From: Paulownia fortunei
Taxonomy: Eukaryota > Streptophyta > Magnoliopsida > Lamiales > Paulowniaceae
Assembly: GCA_019321725.1 (NCBI GenBank)
Contig: CM033106.1
Span: 29,872,118 to 29,936,117, forward strand
Direction of reading: 5' to 3'
Length of the DNA: 64,000 nucleotides
Below the pieces are notes generated by a model, which saw nothing but the letters and a program-made list of their open reading frames with translations, made no database searches and was not told the DNA's origin. Positions 1 to 12,427 of the stretch are shown here, in pieces. Position numbers and translations under genes: made by a program. The number at the start of each line of letters is the position of its first letter. Position 1 is the first letter of the stretch.

Positions 1-116
1 GTTAAACATGTTTAATGTGTTTTTACGTGTATATTCATGCACATGCAGATGCGCACAAGTGCAAAGGAGCTCACAGACATAGATGTCAGAACTTCTATTT
101 GTGATGCTCCCCCAAC

Positions 117-120
<4 letters not shown>

Positions 121-153
<33 letters not shown>
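121..153. repeat. (CA)n microsatellite in SMG1 intron
   Basis: About 16 uninterrupted CA units, in the presumed intron upstream of the SMG1 exon at 280. Confidence 0.9.
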
Positions 154-155
<2 letters not shown>

Positions 156-279
156 AAAAAGAAGTCCCTCTGGTGTTGAATATGCAATTTCAGTTCAGTA
201 CTAAAGGAGCATACTTTGTCTATTACGACTTTTTTCCATATGCTTTGAAATTCTTTAAAATACAAGTTTGGGCCCGCAG

Positions 280-539
280 GCAAAAATGCTTATGCAATGT
301 CACTCTTAAGGCGGGTAGAGATGAAACTTGATGGTCGAGATATCACTGATAACAGGTATCTGCTTCCGTTGTTATGCATAGTAAAATCTTTATCAGTGAA
401 TTTGGTGTTTGACATGTCGTGCTACCATGGATATCTCAGGGAAATTAGCATTGCAGAGCAAGTGGATTTTCTGCTTAGGCAAGCAACAAATATAGATAAT
501 CTTTGTAATATGTACGAAGGTTGGACGCCTTGGATTTGA
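280..539 (+). CDS. SMG1: SMG1 PI3K-related kinase, last two exons (5' part outside window)
   Basis: This is the C-terminal end of SMG1, the kinase that phosphorylates UPF1 in nonsense-mediated mRNA decay. Two exons are visible: 280-355 (preceded by a CCCGCAG acceptor) and 440-539, joined by an 84-nt GT-AG intron (356-439). The first encodes a stretch of the type NAYAMSLLRRVEMKLDGRD, which resembles the region just before the FATC domain of SMG1. The second encodes the FATC domain, with EQVDFLLRQAT and the terminal YEGWTPWI followed by TGA at 537-539. The YEGWT ending separates it from the FATC ends of TOR, ATR and ATM. Upstream sequence to position 1 is read as intron and contains a CA microsatellite. 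The kinase domain lies outside the window. The family call rests on remembered FATC ends. Confidence 0.8.
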
Positions 540-2281
540 TCTCGAGAGGACCATTCACTTGTGCCCACAAGTTTTCCATGGAGTACTCCAAGAGATGTTG
601 TCTCCGACAATGGAACAAATTGTTCAAGAATCATCTGTTAGCATGGGGAGAGGTTCTTATTTGGAGACAACACTCTTCTGGATAGACGATGCTACAACAA
701 GCAGATGCGCAGCATGTTCCTGGGGTAGAGATCTTAGGGTTCCCTATTGAAGAAATTCAGTTCATTTTTGGTGGGAGATATTCCTGGGATGCTGGATGGA
801 AGGTCTTCCGAAGTGTGTTTACCATTGGCCTTATTTAAGATTGCTCTCATCCTGAAGGTTGAAGAATTACTCGGGACAGGTTGTTGCTGCGATCAGTCCA
901 CCTTGTGTGAGATGCTGCCTCGGGATTGTGAAGTTGGTGAAACTGTCATGAGGCGACAGGCTGGACGCTAGCAGCTGTTGATATCATGAACCTATTCTAT
1001 TTTCCATGGTTCAATACTTCCATCCATAATCACACATGGTGTCCAGCTGATGAAATGAAGGGCTCAGAGTTAATCTTCGCATGCGAATGGTTGAATGCAG
1101 TTTGATGTGCTACAGCGAGTTGATTGAACATTTGAAGCCCCTTTGATATCGTAAAAATCAGTTCCTCTTATATGGATAATATCAATATTTCGCTTCTATT
1201 CATTTTCTCAAGCTGTGCGTTCTCTGTAGTTGGTTCTTGATTTCTCATTTGAAATTTCTCAGATTTAAAAGATCCTCATATCAAATCCCAGTAAGGCTTG
1301 ATGGTAGTTGATATTCTTTGTTTTGCTATGTAGAACTGCTAGTAATTTATCACCAATTTAAAATAGCATGCTCTAATTGAAATTCAAAATGCAAGTTAAG
1401 TGGTTTTTGATATTCTTTTTAATATGGTACGTGATTATAATTCCACATAGCTCCCATTCCAATCTTTCCCACTTGGAAGGAGGAACGATGAATGGTAGAT
1501 TTTCATCCTTCGATAAAAGAGTCTGCGGTCGTAAACGTGTTATACTATTATGTTTGCACATATTACTTAAAACTTTCTTACATAATAGTGGTGTTAATTA
1601 CAAGGACATCTCCTGAGATTTGTGTAATTCACTAGTACCCTTCCTATATATAGTATGTTCAATTATATCTTTTGAAATTAATGTCCGTCAGGAAAATCTC
1701 ATGTTGTAAATGAACTGATACATCTGCACTTTGTTTAAAATGATACAAACTTCTCTGAGGTTTATTTAATATATCAATGGATCCTTTGTTTATTATCCAT
1801 AAAAATTGGAAAAAGAAATATTGCATTTTGCACTTTCAGCCTTAAATTACTTATATCACACATAAAACTCATAATGCCTAAATTTAAATTTGGAGTGGTG
1901 ATAATATACTCAAATCCAGACTCGGATTGAATTGATGGCTCTTACTTTTCTTTTACCCCTCTTCATGATCCATGGTGGCGGTAGTGACAAGTGAAGGTGC
2001 AATCTAAAGTTTTGAATTAGGGAGTTGGAGAACAAATTTAATTACAAAGATATATAAGAAATTTCAAATTATATGCAATTTTCTAAATTACTTTGTCCTG
2101 AAAAAAATGTTGACTTCCTTTTCTTTCCCCCACTCTTCGTGATCCACAGTGGCGGTAGCGACGAGTGAAAGTGCAAAAAAGGAATTGGAAATACTTGTGT
2201 TTGAGAACAACATTGAAATACTGGAGAAAAAGAAATTGGGAATTCAATTACAATTTAAGCCAACTTACAAAGAAGAAAATA
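540..2281 (+). other. SMG1 3' UTR followed by gene-free DNA
   Basis: From 540 to roughly 1.1-1.2 kb the base composition stays more balanced than in the AT-rich DNA beyond, as expected for a long 3' UTR. No polyadenylation site could be fixed. The short frames at 559-750 and 747-971 have no recognisable protein content. Beyond about 1.2 kb the DNA is AT-rich, apart from the small duplication at 1.93-2.19 kb. Confidence 0.4.
1935..2190. repeat. diverged direct duplication (two copies)
   Basis: Two related copies, about 1937-2010 and 2112-2185. Each runs from a CTTTTCTTT-type pyrimidine run through TTC(A/G)TGATCCA(T/C)(A/G)GTGGCGGTAG to GACAAGTGAAGGTGCAA or GACGAGTGAAAGTGCAA. They are about 175 bp apart. 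Confidence 0.65.
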
Positions 2282-2354
2282 TGGAGGTGCGGGGAATCGA
2301 ACCCCGTGCCTCTCGCATGCGAAGCGAGCGCTCTACCATATGAGCTACACCCCC
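2282..2354 (-). tRNA. tRNA-Ala (anticodon CGC)
   Basis: The reverse complement folds as a complete 73-nt cloverleaf. The acceptor stem GGGGGTG pairs with CACCTCC (one G-U pair), with discriminator A. The D arm carries TAGCTC...GGTAGAGC. The anticodon stem CTCGC/GCGAG encloses the loop TTCGCAT, giving anticodon CGC. The T arm is CGGGG/CCCCG around TTCGATT. There is no intron. The A box (TAGCTCATATGGTAGAG) and B box (GGTTCGATTCC) are intact, so it is probably functional. CCA is not encoded, as usual in eukaryotes. Confidence 0.95.
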
Positions 2355-3700
2355 TTTGGAAAATATCTTGTTTGTTTTATCTCATTTTTATTTTTTCCTT
2401 TTTCCTTTTTTCCTTTTTTCCTTTTTCCTTTTTTTTTTTTTTTTTGCAAAAAAACAAATTACTCCTTGAATTCATTAAGTTTACAAAACTGCGTTCAACC
2501 TAAGTCTTTGTAGCCTACAAATTATTATTTTTTATGTTTTGAAATTTAAATACCTAAATGTAGGCCCAATACAAATTTAAAATCTTCTGCTATGTCAAAC
2601 TCAAAATCTCGAATAGCTTATGTAAATTTGTGCCAAATCTTTTAGTCATATTTTATAGTCTTTAGAGGTGGCCCTCCAAGAATACATACATCTGATAAAA
2701 TTGGAATGATGCATAGAAGATTAGAATGACACCTCCTTGGAGGTGAGCCACAGGTATGGAATAGTACAATTATCTACAGTCCATACTATTTGAGCACTAT
2801 CTAAACATGCCTTATACTCGCCAATAATATCTGTATACCCTTTTCTTTTTCTCTTTTTCTTTTCAACTTCAGCATCACTACATGGACCAAAAAACCAGCA
2901 AACCCTAAAGATATTTGCCTCCCTTTGGGCCAATTGAAGTGTTTGTGTTTGTCTTTTAGAACCAAAATGCCTTACATTGATCAAGAATATATCTGTATAC
3001 CCTTTTTTATTGTTTTTTTCTTCTTCTTCTTCTCTTTTTCTTTTCAACTCAGCATCACCACATGGTCCAAAAACCAGCAACCCCTGCAGATATTTGCCTC
3101 CCTTTGGGCCAGTTGAAGTGTTTGTCTTTGTCTTTTATTAGAACCAAAATGAATGAATGGTAAAGCTTAGACATGGTCCCTCTGAAAGCTTACAAAAGCC
3201 AAAACATGACAAGCACTCACCTGATTTTTTACCTTCTGTATAAACAGAGTTACAGAAATACAGAATCATTATAAACGTTTACCACAACCCAGAAATCCAT
3301 GCAATATCAATCAAGAATTACTAAAAAATTAAATGCTTTTAGAAATTATTATCTCCTGTTTGACGCAAATATAAAATATCATAGTCCATTGTGAAAACCA
3401 CCTCTTTTATTTATCTCCTGTTATAGTACTTACTAAGGGTTTGTAAAATGTCTCGAAATAATGCATTCTTCAAATCTATGGTGAAGTAGCCTATCATAAT
3501 CAACTTGCCTTTAAGTGCACCAAAAGAGAGTATTTCACCGTGGTTTCATAGACCCTTTGTCTTGTACAGTCTGAAAAAATATGCTGAATCAGTTTCCTGG
3601 AATATCCTTGGAACATATACGCGTCCCATGACCTATGGGACCATGTAGCTAGGGGCTTCCACACACTGATATTTTTGTTAAACCACACAATTCCTTGCCC
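2355..3700. other. gene-free interval with tandem duplication
   Basis: Between tRNA-Ala and the small-protein gene. It holds a T-rich tract at 2395-2445 just upstream of the tRNA discriminator end, and a tandem duplication at 2.82-3.15 kb. The reading frames here (for example 2721-3080 minus) run across the duplicated repeat and show no protein-like conservation. Confidence 0.5.
2825..3150. repeat. two-copy tandem duplication, ~160-bp unit
   Basis: Unit 1 is about 2825-2987 and unit 2 about 2988-3150. Both begin with ATATCTGTATACCCTTTT followed by a pyrimidine tract. Both continue through CAGCATCAC(T/C)ACATGG(A/T)CCAAAAA and GATATTTGCCTCCCTTTGGG, and end with a GAACCAAAATG motif. The high identity suggests a fairly recent duplication. 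Confidence 0.85.
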
Positions 3701-3712
3701 TCAATACTACCC

Positions 3713-3724
3713 TGTATATATATA
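3713..3724 (+). promoter_or_regulatory. TATA box of the small-protein gene
   Basis: GTATATATATAG lies about 100 bp upstream of the ATG at 3823, the usual distance for a plant core promoter with a short leader. Confidence 0.55.
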
Positions 3725-3822
3725 GCAGAACTGCTGCACTTCAACCTTCATGAATCTTTATATCAGTATATTCCATCAAGAATTAAAAAGGAGAGAAAAT
3801 AAAGAGATTATACTATAAAGAA

Positions 3823-4083
3823 ATGGCAGCAGTAGCTGATGTGTGCATGGGAGAATTGACAAAGCTAAGAGCAAAGTTCAGAGCAAGAAATCCATTCTTG
3901 TTAAAATCCTGGAAAAGGGATGCTCCTGAGGAAGTAGAAGAAAGCAAAGAATCAAAAGGTGACTCTTGCTCTTCTTCATCATCATTATCAACCACCCTAA
4001 AGTCACCGGCAAAGGCCAGAAGTGAGGAGACTATGCCAGAAACAACTGTATTGTTGCTCATGGACCGATTTGCCCCCTGTTGA
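3823..4083 (+). CDS. small plant-specific protein with C-terminal LLMDRFAP motif
   Basis: An intronless 86-residue protein. The N-terminus is basic (LTKLRAKFRARNPFLL, about residues 12-27). The middle is acidic and serine-rich (EEVEESKESKGDSCSSSSS), then comes a lysine-rich segment. The protein ends in ETTVLLLMDRFAPC. Short plant proteins of unknown function that end in a similar LLMDRFAP peptide exist in other angiosperms; this is from memory and no function is known to me. There is no signal peptide or membrane segment. A TATA box sits about 100 bp upstream. The gene is convergent with XLG, whose stop is 530 bp away. The two 3' ends could overlap as antisense UTRs. Confidence 0.7.
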   Translation: MAAVADVCMGELTKLRAKFRARNPFLLKSWKRDAPEEVEESKESKGDSCSSSSSLSTTLKSPAKARSEETMPETTVLLLMDRFAPC

Positions 4084-4615
4084 ATTCAAGAAACAGTAGA
4101 ATGTGAATGGAGGAGTTGTTCTGAGGATCTGCAAATGAAAATACATCAGTGTATATCTTTGTTTAAGAATGTTTTCCAGATATGTATAAAATGTTGAAGC
4201 TTTGCTTTCAAGTTCATAGAATTAAAAAGCTGTTCAGTTTACTTCTCTATTTACATTGGACACATCAGCAATAATCATGTTCCTACCCAAGGCTGCAACT
4301 AGATTTGAACTAATCCATCCCCAAATGATGTTAACTTACTAAAAAGTAATGGTGACAATAGATTCACAGGAAGAAAAATGATTGAATGAAAAGAATTTTC
4401 ATGATCTCAAATCTGGAGATAGTTCTTACACCTCTTTACAGAGACCTTTACAAATTACAACTTCGGTTGACACATTGACAAAGGCCTTACATTAAGTCAT
4501 ATTATTTGCTCAAAACTTTATTATACATAAATATATGTATATATACATTTGATTTGTCGGATTACATTAAGCTGACAACAGACTTCAATAACAACTACTT
4601 TCTGCGCAAGGAGTT
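4084..4615. other. shared 3' flank of two convergent genes
   Basis: Presumed 3' UTRs of the small-protein gene (+) and XLG (-). There is no further coding signal. Confidence 0.5.
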
Positions 4616-7600
4616 CTAGACAGATGTGCTAGGCTCCATGCTCTCAGTGGACCATTCATTCATACTGACAGTATGTCCCTCATCATCCCACTTCAGAATC
4701 TCCTTACTGTATCTAAGAGCTTTATCAACACTATCAGCCTCCAATCCTGTAGCCCGTGATACAAACAACTTTCGCCCAGTTAGGGAATTGAATATCCTTT
4801 TGAACTTCACGGCCATATAATGGAAAGCACGTTGTGCCAAAGGTGGGTTATTGTTACTATTGGCACTGTGTGGATGATGGCTGATCACAGGATTAAAATC
4901 CTGAAACCAGTCACATTGTGTTAGAGGAGCTCGTTCGATCTTTTCCTCCAGAAGGTCAAACTTATTGAGGATAAGAAGGAAATCTTTCTCAGCAAGGGTT
5001 GGATGAGTAACAATGCTCTCAAAGAGTTTCTTGGTTGCCAACATCTTGTTTGTGCGTATCCCATTTATGTCTTCATAATATTCATCATAATCTGTCAAGG
5101 AAACACAATAGAGGACAAGGTCGACATCTTCAAACATCTCCAACCACTTGCAATTTTCTCCAAGGCTGCTCGCATGAACTCTAATGAGCTGGTAGCTGCA
5201 TGGGCATAAAAAAAAAAATGATAACCCAAACCATTAGTTATGTCATATTCTGCAAATGAGTTGAAAAGATGAGCAAAATGAAAGAAGGATTACGCTGCAT
5301 CAATATCAATTAATATCAGGTTCTTTTATAAGCCTTTCCAGTTAAATAGGAGTAGCATATTTTTTCCATATCAGGCACTGGCCTTTCTGAATGTCTAGAA
5401 GACAACTTAGTAGTCCAAACGATAAGCAGCATTAAAATTTTTTATTTCTTAACCATTGCACATCCTATGGCATTGATAAGGGATCCGTCATGTTCAAATT
5501 CTTCTTGAGGTGAGGCATCGTTTAGATAAGAAAAATGTAATACTAGAGAACTGACCTTAGTGATGGATCATTTTGATCTAAAGATTCCATGTACCCATCC
5601 TGAGATGATTTTGGAAAAGAAAATTCCATTGATGCAACTCCATTGGAAGAAGTCATGCCCTCCGCATATAAGATATCCATTTCAGATGGCTCATAGTCTA
5701 TCCGTGAAATTTCAACAGCCTTTTAAAACAGAAAGAAGCTTATAAATATTGAATGCAATTAACACCTCACAAAGAAAGATCAATATTGAATGAACAAATT
5801 AGCACCTCATAAAGAAAGATCATAAAGCACAACTTACCCGATCTAAGAAATAATTAGCAACTCTAGGCGGAATATGCAGTTCATTTCTCCGCTTGTAAAT
5901 GGCTTGAAAAGCTTTATCCTTCCACAACTCCTCAACTAAAGGTGAATACTCTCTAGTAGCAGCAGGAAATATAGCCTCCAAGTTGCCTGACATCATAACT
6001 TGGAGTAGCCAACTTGAAAAAGCTTCCAGCCTTGGACTGAACGAAAAAACATTCTTTTCTTCAACCTGGTCAGAATTCCCTGCTGCCAATAAATGACATT
6101 TAGAATCTGAGGATGGCAATAAAATTTGGTTATAGTTTATTATAACCAAACTTACAACAAATACATTTATTTTATGTATTTCACTTAGAGATAATTTGTG
6201 CTTAGTCATCATTGGACAGGGCTAATACATATGTCAAAAGTATCGGATATGTGTCCCCACTACTTGTTACTTTTCCTAATATATTGCACACGTTTTTGGA
6301 GTGTCAAACACGTACCCGAGGACTGCCCACGAGAGGCATGAGTGTCCAAATGTTGGACATGGGTACAACTCAATTTTAGAAGTGCACGTGCATCATAGAT
6401 TATGAGACTTGGACAGGTAACTCCATTACAGAGAGAGTCCCATTTTCGTGACTAATAAGAACATGCAAACCTGTGAAAGTTTAAATTGAGATTTTTGCAT
6501 ACAAAGAATCAAAATATCCTGAAGAACAGTTAGGCTGTTATGTACATGGTTCAGGGCTAAATAGTTTCTAAGTATCTCTACATCCGATTGTTTTAATAAA
6601 TCGCTTTACAAGTGCTATCAGGCCAATTAAAAGAGAAAGTTCCACAATTAGAACATACAAACCAATGCAGGAAGAGTACCTGTTTCCTGTTTTTATTGGG
6701 AAAAAAGAAAAAAAGAAAAGAGTAAGAAGTCAAGAAACCTCTAAGGTGGACACAGATGCAAATCTACACATGAAGTTCTCGTTATATGATCAGAAACCAC
6801 AAAAAAAATGACATTGCATGAATTCTCATAAAAAGGAGCATCACAAGAATCAGCTGCATAAATCAACTAAAACTAGAAGGATGTAGTAGAGAAGAATGTG
6901 CAATAGACAGAGCCATTTGAGCAACATGTCCAGTGGTTGATGGTAAATCTGAACAACCTTTCAAAATTAATTCTTGTTACATTTAAGAGAATAAATTTGG
7001 AAATAAAAAATGGAGAAACTTTCTTTTGAAGCAGTTCTGAGTGCTTGTCTTGCAAAGCTTGAGGACGTAATTATATATCAAATAACTAAAAGATGGCAAC
7101 AGATGAAATAACTATGTGTGTACCTGAAGGACCAGGCTCATCAGCATTTTGTCTCCTTATTTCTATCGAATGATCTTCTTCAAAATGCTCACGCCCCTCA
7201 AGCAGAATACCAATGTATCTGTACAAATTTCTCTGGATCATGATTTTGATGTTTTGCTTCTCATCTTCTGAAAAAGGGACATCATACAGAATTTTGGCCT
7301 GCACGCAACAAATAGTTAAACAGATTCAGTAATTATGTTGTCATTATCATTAATAGATTCAGCAGATGTATTGTATAATTGTTGTCTAATAATTAACTCT
7401 ATTGAAAAAGTTAAACAAATTTGAGTTCGTAACATAAAAATAAAAAAATATAACATAAGATTCAGAAAGTTTTCTTATTGAATACACCATGAAGTTTCTA
7501 GCTCTTTTATATTTGCAGTACCCCAAAGTCAGCTTTGATACAACAACTGTAATGCCCTGAATTTGAACCTAAACAAGCTCTAACAAAAGACACGACAGCC

Positions 7601-10421
7601 AGACTAATATTAAATGATAAATATAATTATTGGAACTAAAATTAACAATATATGACATGTAAATGTTTATTCACACAAAACTCAAGAAGTTCAAACAAGC
7701 TAAATATAAAAGTTTCACATTCTTATTGAATAGAATCCTAAACAAATCATGAAAAAGAGCTCAGGGTTGTTGGTCATCTTTCATTTCTAACTATAAAAGC
7801 ATATCATCCGGCTCTGGTCCTATGCATTTTTACAGCGGCAAGAACTAGTACTATTGTAGTAGCTTGTGATTGTGGAGCTCACCATGCAAACAGGATAACA
7901 TAAGCTGTCATACTTAATATGGAATCTTACAAAGCACAACAGTCTTGTGTGGTTTTGGGAGTCAAAACTACGCATGGAGTTATAGAGAAACTATGATGGA
8001 ATAAAATATACTGGAGACTGTGATATATAATGTTAGAAAGCGCAATTCAGAAATACAGCTATTGTTCATCAGACAATACAAAATTATTACACAACCACAA
8101 AAGCATGCTGAGACTCTCCCCGCATCTCAGACACAATTATGAGCAGAGAAACATTTTAATTTAAAATACGAAAGAAAAGAGTAAGGAATTCAATTAAAGA
8201 GCCGGAAGAGAACAATATTACAGGTTTTTGGAATCGAATTGCAACTAAATCCATTCTCTCAACTGATAAATCAGCAATCTTGCAACATAAATATAGATTT
8301 CTTATTCATGCAAATCAATTTACAGGGTCAGTTTCTGCAAATCTTTTACGATGCACCTTTGGCATCTTTAATGCTGAATGATGCATCTTTTTAAACAAAC
8401 TAAATCCTAAATCATATTGCAGAACATGCAGCCTGTAAATCTGAGGGTCGGTAACTCAAATTCATCAAAGTATCAACAGATGCATACAAATTGGAGATTT
8501 AAGCAAAAGAAGATCTATTCCACCAACTATGACGTACCTGTTTAAATATGGTACTTGTTCCAGATTGATCACAGCCAACTAGGAGAAGTTTATTCATCAT
8601 GTTCTGTTCTGGGTTCTTTGAGTTAGCTTTATCCCTGTCTTTGTCAACGTCTTCACCACCAGGATTTGTAGTATCAGAAGGAAATGGCAAAGATAGAGCA
8701 GCACATACTATCCTGACTCTTTTCTGAAGAAGAAAAATTCTCAGCATAATTAATCACCAAGGAGTAAGATGCATCAAATGAAAAGTCATAAAGACAGAGA
8801 GTTGACAACCAAATATTTTTCTTACCTTCTCCCATAATTTGCCCATTACATAATTCATGCCTTCATGCTGGTAGGATCCGTCTGCGGTAACCCAAAAGTG
8901 AGGGTTTCCTTCACAGTGGATTCCAGCAGCCTGCAAACATTTGACAAATTGCTCAGGTTTCATACTTCAAAGTAATAACACATCGACAAAAATTCTAAGC
9001 AAAACAAACCCGTAACATCCAGACTTCTTCTGTAGTGATCTCCCGATTATTTATGAGCACATTTGTGTTACCATTGCTAGCATCTTGCCTAATTTGATAA
9101 CCGACTGCCAGTAGGGCACTGATAATCTGGCATGGCTTCTCTCCATCCTGCTCGATTGAGCCAAAACTATTATACATCAGAAAAAGGATAAAAAACAGAA
9201 ATTACAGGATTTAAGTTTTAGAAGCTAGTCTAAGTGCGAGAGAGCTCTCACCTTTCCCCAGAATCCAGATACCTTATCATACCAGTATTTTCCTGGTCTA
9301 AGCTTCTTTGGAGGATTTGGGCAGCTTTGCAACATAACCAACTCTTCAATGGACAGAGGCTTGTCATTTACACAGATAAGATGAGGTGGAAGCTGATTAA
9401 CTTCACATGATATCTCAGAGCTCATGACTTGCTTAATTGCATCATCTGTGAGCAGTCTCTTCAGCATTCTGGAACGTTTCCCAAGTGATCCCCGCTTTGA
9501 CTCATCAATCCGATAGCCAATGCAAGCAATGCATTTTCTCCCTTCTGGCATAGACCCCATTGCTCTGAGCACACACTTGCTACAATACTTGGCGCCGCAA
9601 ACAATGCAAACTTCCTTCTCTGCAAACCTGTTCCTTTTATGACACCTGTGGCACAACCCTTTCTTCACATCATCCAAAACTACTGGCCTTTCTGGTAAGA
9701 TTGCAGGCTCATCATCATCACTTTCTTCAGACATCGAATCACTTGACGGCAAATCACGGAAAGTCACTACAGACGTTCTATTGCCTTGGGCAGAAACTTC
9801 ACCTACACAATCTTCTACCTCTTCATTCGAATTGGAAGTGGTGGGATTTGAACAATTACCATATGATACATCGGCCTTACTATCGTCATCCAAGTCCTCA
9901 ACATCCGAGCTTCCTGACAACTGATTCGAATCATCATGACCATCAGAAAACCCCAGTGTACCAGAACTAGTGGAACTCTGAGCTCCATCCAACACAGTGG
10001 ATTCATCACCACCTCTGCCTACTATTGCTAATTCACCTTGCCTCTGAGAACAATTCTCCGATTTTCTTGAATAAACCCTGCCAGAACTCCCAAATTTACC
10101 TGAATGTACCACCGAAACCTGAGAGTTGGCGACTTCAAGACCTGATTTAAAATCATCTGACAATTTTTTGTTCGAGTTATCACTCTTTTTGACTATTGGT
10201 TGAATAACTGGTAGGGTCAACTTACTCAACATCACAGCCCTGGTGGCCACCGCCGCAGTTGGAATCCGGTGAACATCTACCGGAACAACCTGGGGAATAT
10301 CATGACTGACTGGAGGGCCACTGTACTCCATGGCAAAGGAGTAATCCGCACTATAATCATCATCATGATCCTCAGTATTTGGTGATGAACCGGGCAAAAT
10401 ACTCCTCAAAACACTAGTCAT
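4616..10421 (-). CDS. XLG: extra-large heterotrimeric G protein alpha-like subunit (XLG), 8 exons
   Basis: A plant XLG, which couples receptors to G-beta-gamma signalling in defence and development. Coding exons on the minus strand: 10421-9252, 9147-9010, 8930-8826, 8723-8538, 7298-7124, 6079-5838, 5719-5556, 5195-4616. All junctions are GT-AG and phases agree, giving 919 residues (Arabidopsis XLGs are about 850-890). The N-terminus has a YSFAMEYSGPP motif (28-37) and an acidic, serine-rich stretch. Eight cysteines at 257-300 form the XLG Cys-rich domain, followed by a basic KRSRMLKR (315-322). The G-alpha-like half has a P-loop GCDQSGTST (521-529) in which the usual Lys is replaced, a switch region DILYAEGMTSS lacking the usual Arg, NKFD (804-807) and SRATG (873-877). 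The N-terminal motif DVHRIPTAA suggests the XLG2 type, but I leave the paralogue open. Confidence 0.93.
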
Positions 10422-12060
10422 CTTAACTAAACCTACACCGATTCTTGAAAATTGGTTTAATTAAACAATCTGTTTCTTGGATTGCAAGGGTCAAACACAT
10501 GAAACAAAGCAGGACTTCAACAGGTGAACCATCTGATGAAGCTCCTTGGCCCTTTATGTATTTTGATATGTAAGGGTACAAACAATTAGTAACACTGCAA
10601 TTTTACCGCAGAATCTTTGTATTGAGTTGGAAAGAATCGGGAAAAAACTGAATGCTAATAAGAAGATGGGTTTCTGGTCTTTGGCTTCCCAGTGGTGTGA
10701 TGATAAAGATGGAGACTTGGACACCTTTGATACCTCAGAGGGAAGACTAGAAACGAAAGACTGGTTCTTGATCAAATTTTCAAAGTCCGATTTTCTTGAT
10801 CAACGCGTTTCCAAGATTTTGACTGAAAATAAGGTGGGAAGAGAGGAAAAATAGGCTATTGTTTTAAGATTTAAATAGTGGGAAAGAGAGGAAAAATAGG
10901 CTATAATTTTAAGATTTAAATACTCCAGCAACCTGCAGGTACCTGCTGCTTTATGACTTGTGACTAGAGGCTGCTCTAGAAATTTTGTCTGCATAGGAGT
11001 TTCTATTATTTTAACATATAGCTTTCAGTTTCAAGGAATTAAATTATATTCGATAAAATGTTTACAACACAAAATGTTAATTAAAAAAAATACATTCAAA
11101 TATATTTTTTATAAAAATACTTCACATTATTATATCCCATATAACTTATTCAAATAAATTTTTATTTTCTAATCTCACTCCCAAAATATATTTTCTGATA
11201 TATTTTTTCCAAAAGAGCAAATAACACCAAACCAATTTTATAATTGGAACAAAGAATTATTTTTCCCTCTTAGATAACTTTTCTTTAATTTTAATTATGT
11301 GAGCTAAAATTTATGAATCCAAACATAAAATACACGGTGCTGCAGTCGGCGAGTGCCATTTAGAAAATGAATGATACTCCTTCTTCTTCCCCTTCCATAG
11401 TGGAAATATTGTTGTAGATCTTCAGGTGTAGATTTTAAAACCGAGATGGATTTAACAAATTCAAATGTTCAAAAATTGCCTAGTAAAAAAATTACACATA
11501 ACTTGTGAAACTTTACACGAAATAAAATACAATAGCAATCCCATTAAACAGAATCAAACAAGAAAATGCAAAAGTGAAACAGAAAATCCAAAGCCACTCA
11601 AAAGAACATGAGAAAGGTCGTGAGATAATTAGAGAGAGAGAGAGAGAGGGAGAGAAAAGAAAAATGCCTTTTTTGGTCAAATATAAAGATAGAGGATGGT
11701 CTTTTTGGAAAGAGAAATGGAGTATGTTTATGTTTTGTTTGGATTTGTAATTTGTTCCATGTGAATGAGGCAGGATAGGACTTGTGACATCTGATTGTCT
11801 AGTGGGGTTTGCTTAAGTGCTGTATCACATTTGTACTTTTATTAATAATTGATGTGCATTAATTGATTGTTGAGTTTGTCTAATACTCCACTAATTATAA
11901 TTAATCCAGAAATGTTTTTGATGGGATTGAATAATCATATCATTGGCACAGCAACATGGTTTGATTTTTGATATGTCCTGTGGTTATTATATTAATTGGT
12001 CTTATTTAAGTTCCTCTCTTTGTTTTGACAGTTTTTATCTTTTACTTTGATAAAACAAGA
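10422..12060. other. XLG upstream region, otherwise gene-free
   Basis: The first few hundred bases should hold the XLG 5' UTR and promoter. A short direct repeat occurs at about 10845-10920 (GAGAGGAAAAATAGGCTAT, twice, each followed by a TTTAAGATTTAAATA motif). A (GA)n tract lies at 11631-11655. No coding signal is seen. Confidence 0.45.
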
Positions 12061-12072
12061 AACAATCACTTT

Positions 12073-12372
12073 TGAGTTGGGCCATAAGTTCATTTAGTGA
12101 TGTTGGGCCAGGGCCGTTCAACCCTATTTTTGCACTTTTGACATGTCTGTACAAGAAGCCTTACAATTGGGCCTTTCTTAGTGACAAGTTGGGTGACTAT
12201 TTAGATTCTAGATTTATATTGGTCATATATAAGATATAATCCTCTCAAACAATCTACTTTGATAATCAAATTAACATTACAAAAGAGATTCGGTGCTTCG
12301 TTGTCTTTTCCCGTTGAGACCGAACCTAAATCTTTGCTTAAAAGATAGCTATCCATACATTAATAAGGGATG
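12073..12372. repeat. dispersed repeat, copy A (empty site)
   Basis: Similar in the same orientation to 15353-15920. Both start with AGTTGGGC..TAA, share GGGCC-rich words (TGTTGGGCCAG against TGTCGGGCCAG) and GACAAGTTGGGTG or GACAGGTTGGGTG, and continue into a GACCGAACCTAAAT or AAGCCGAACTTAAAT motif. Copy A lacks the roughly 260-bp insert of copy B. Confidence 0.75.
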
Positions 12373-12427
12373 CAACAAAAAAGGCACCCCCTAGACATCA
12401 TTTTTTTCATACATTGATACAGGTTAG

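Noticed and set aside
83..331. 82-codon frame with poly-His/Thr
   Set aside because: Translates a CA microsatellite and intron sequence.
2149..2503. Plus-strand frames over the tRNA-Ala
   Set aside because: They translate the antisense of a tRNA (RGIEPRASR-type peptides are a known artefact).
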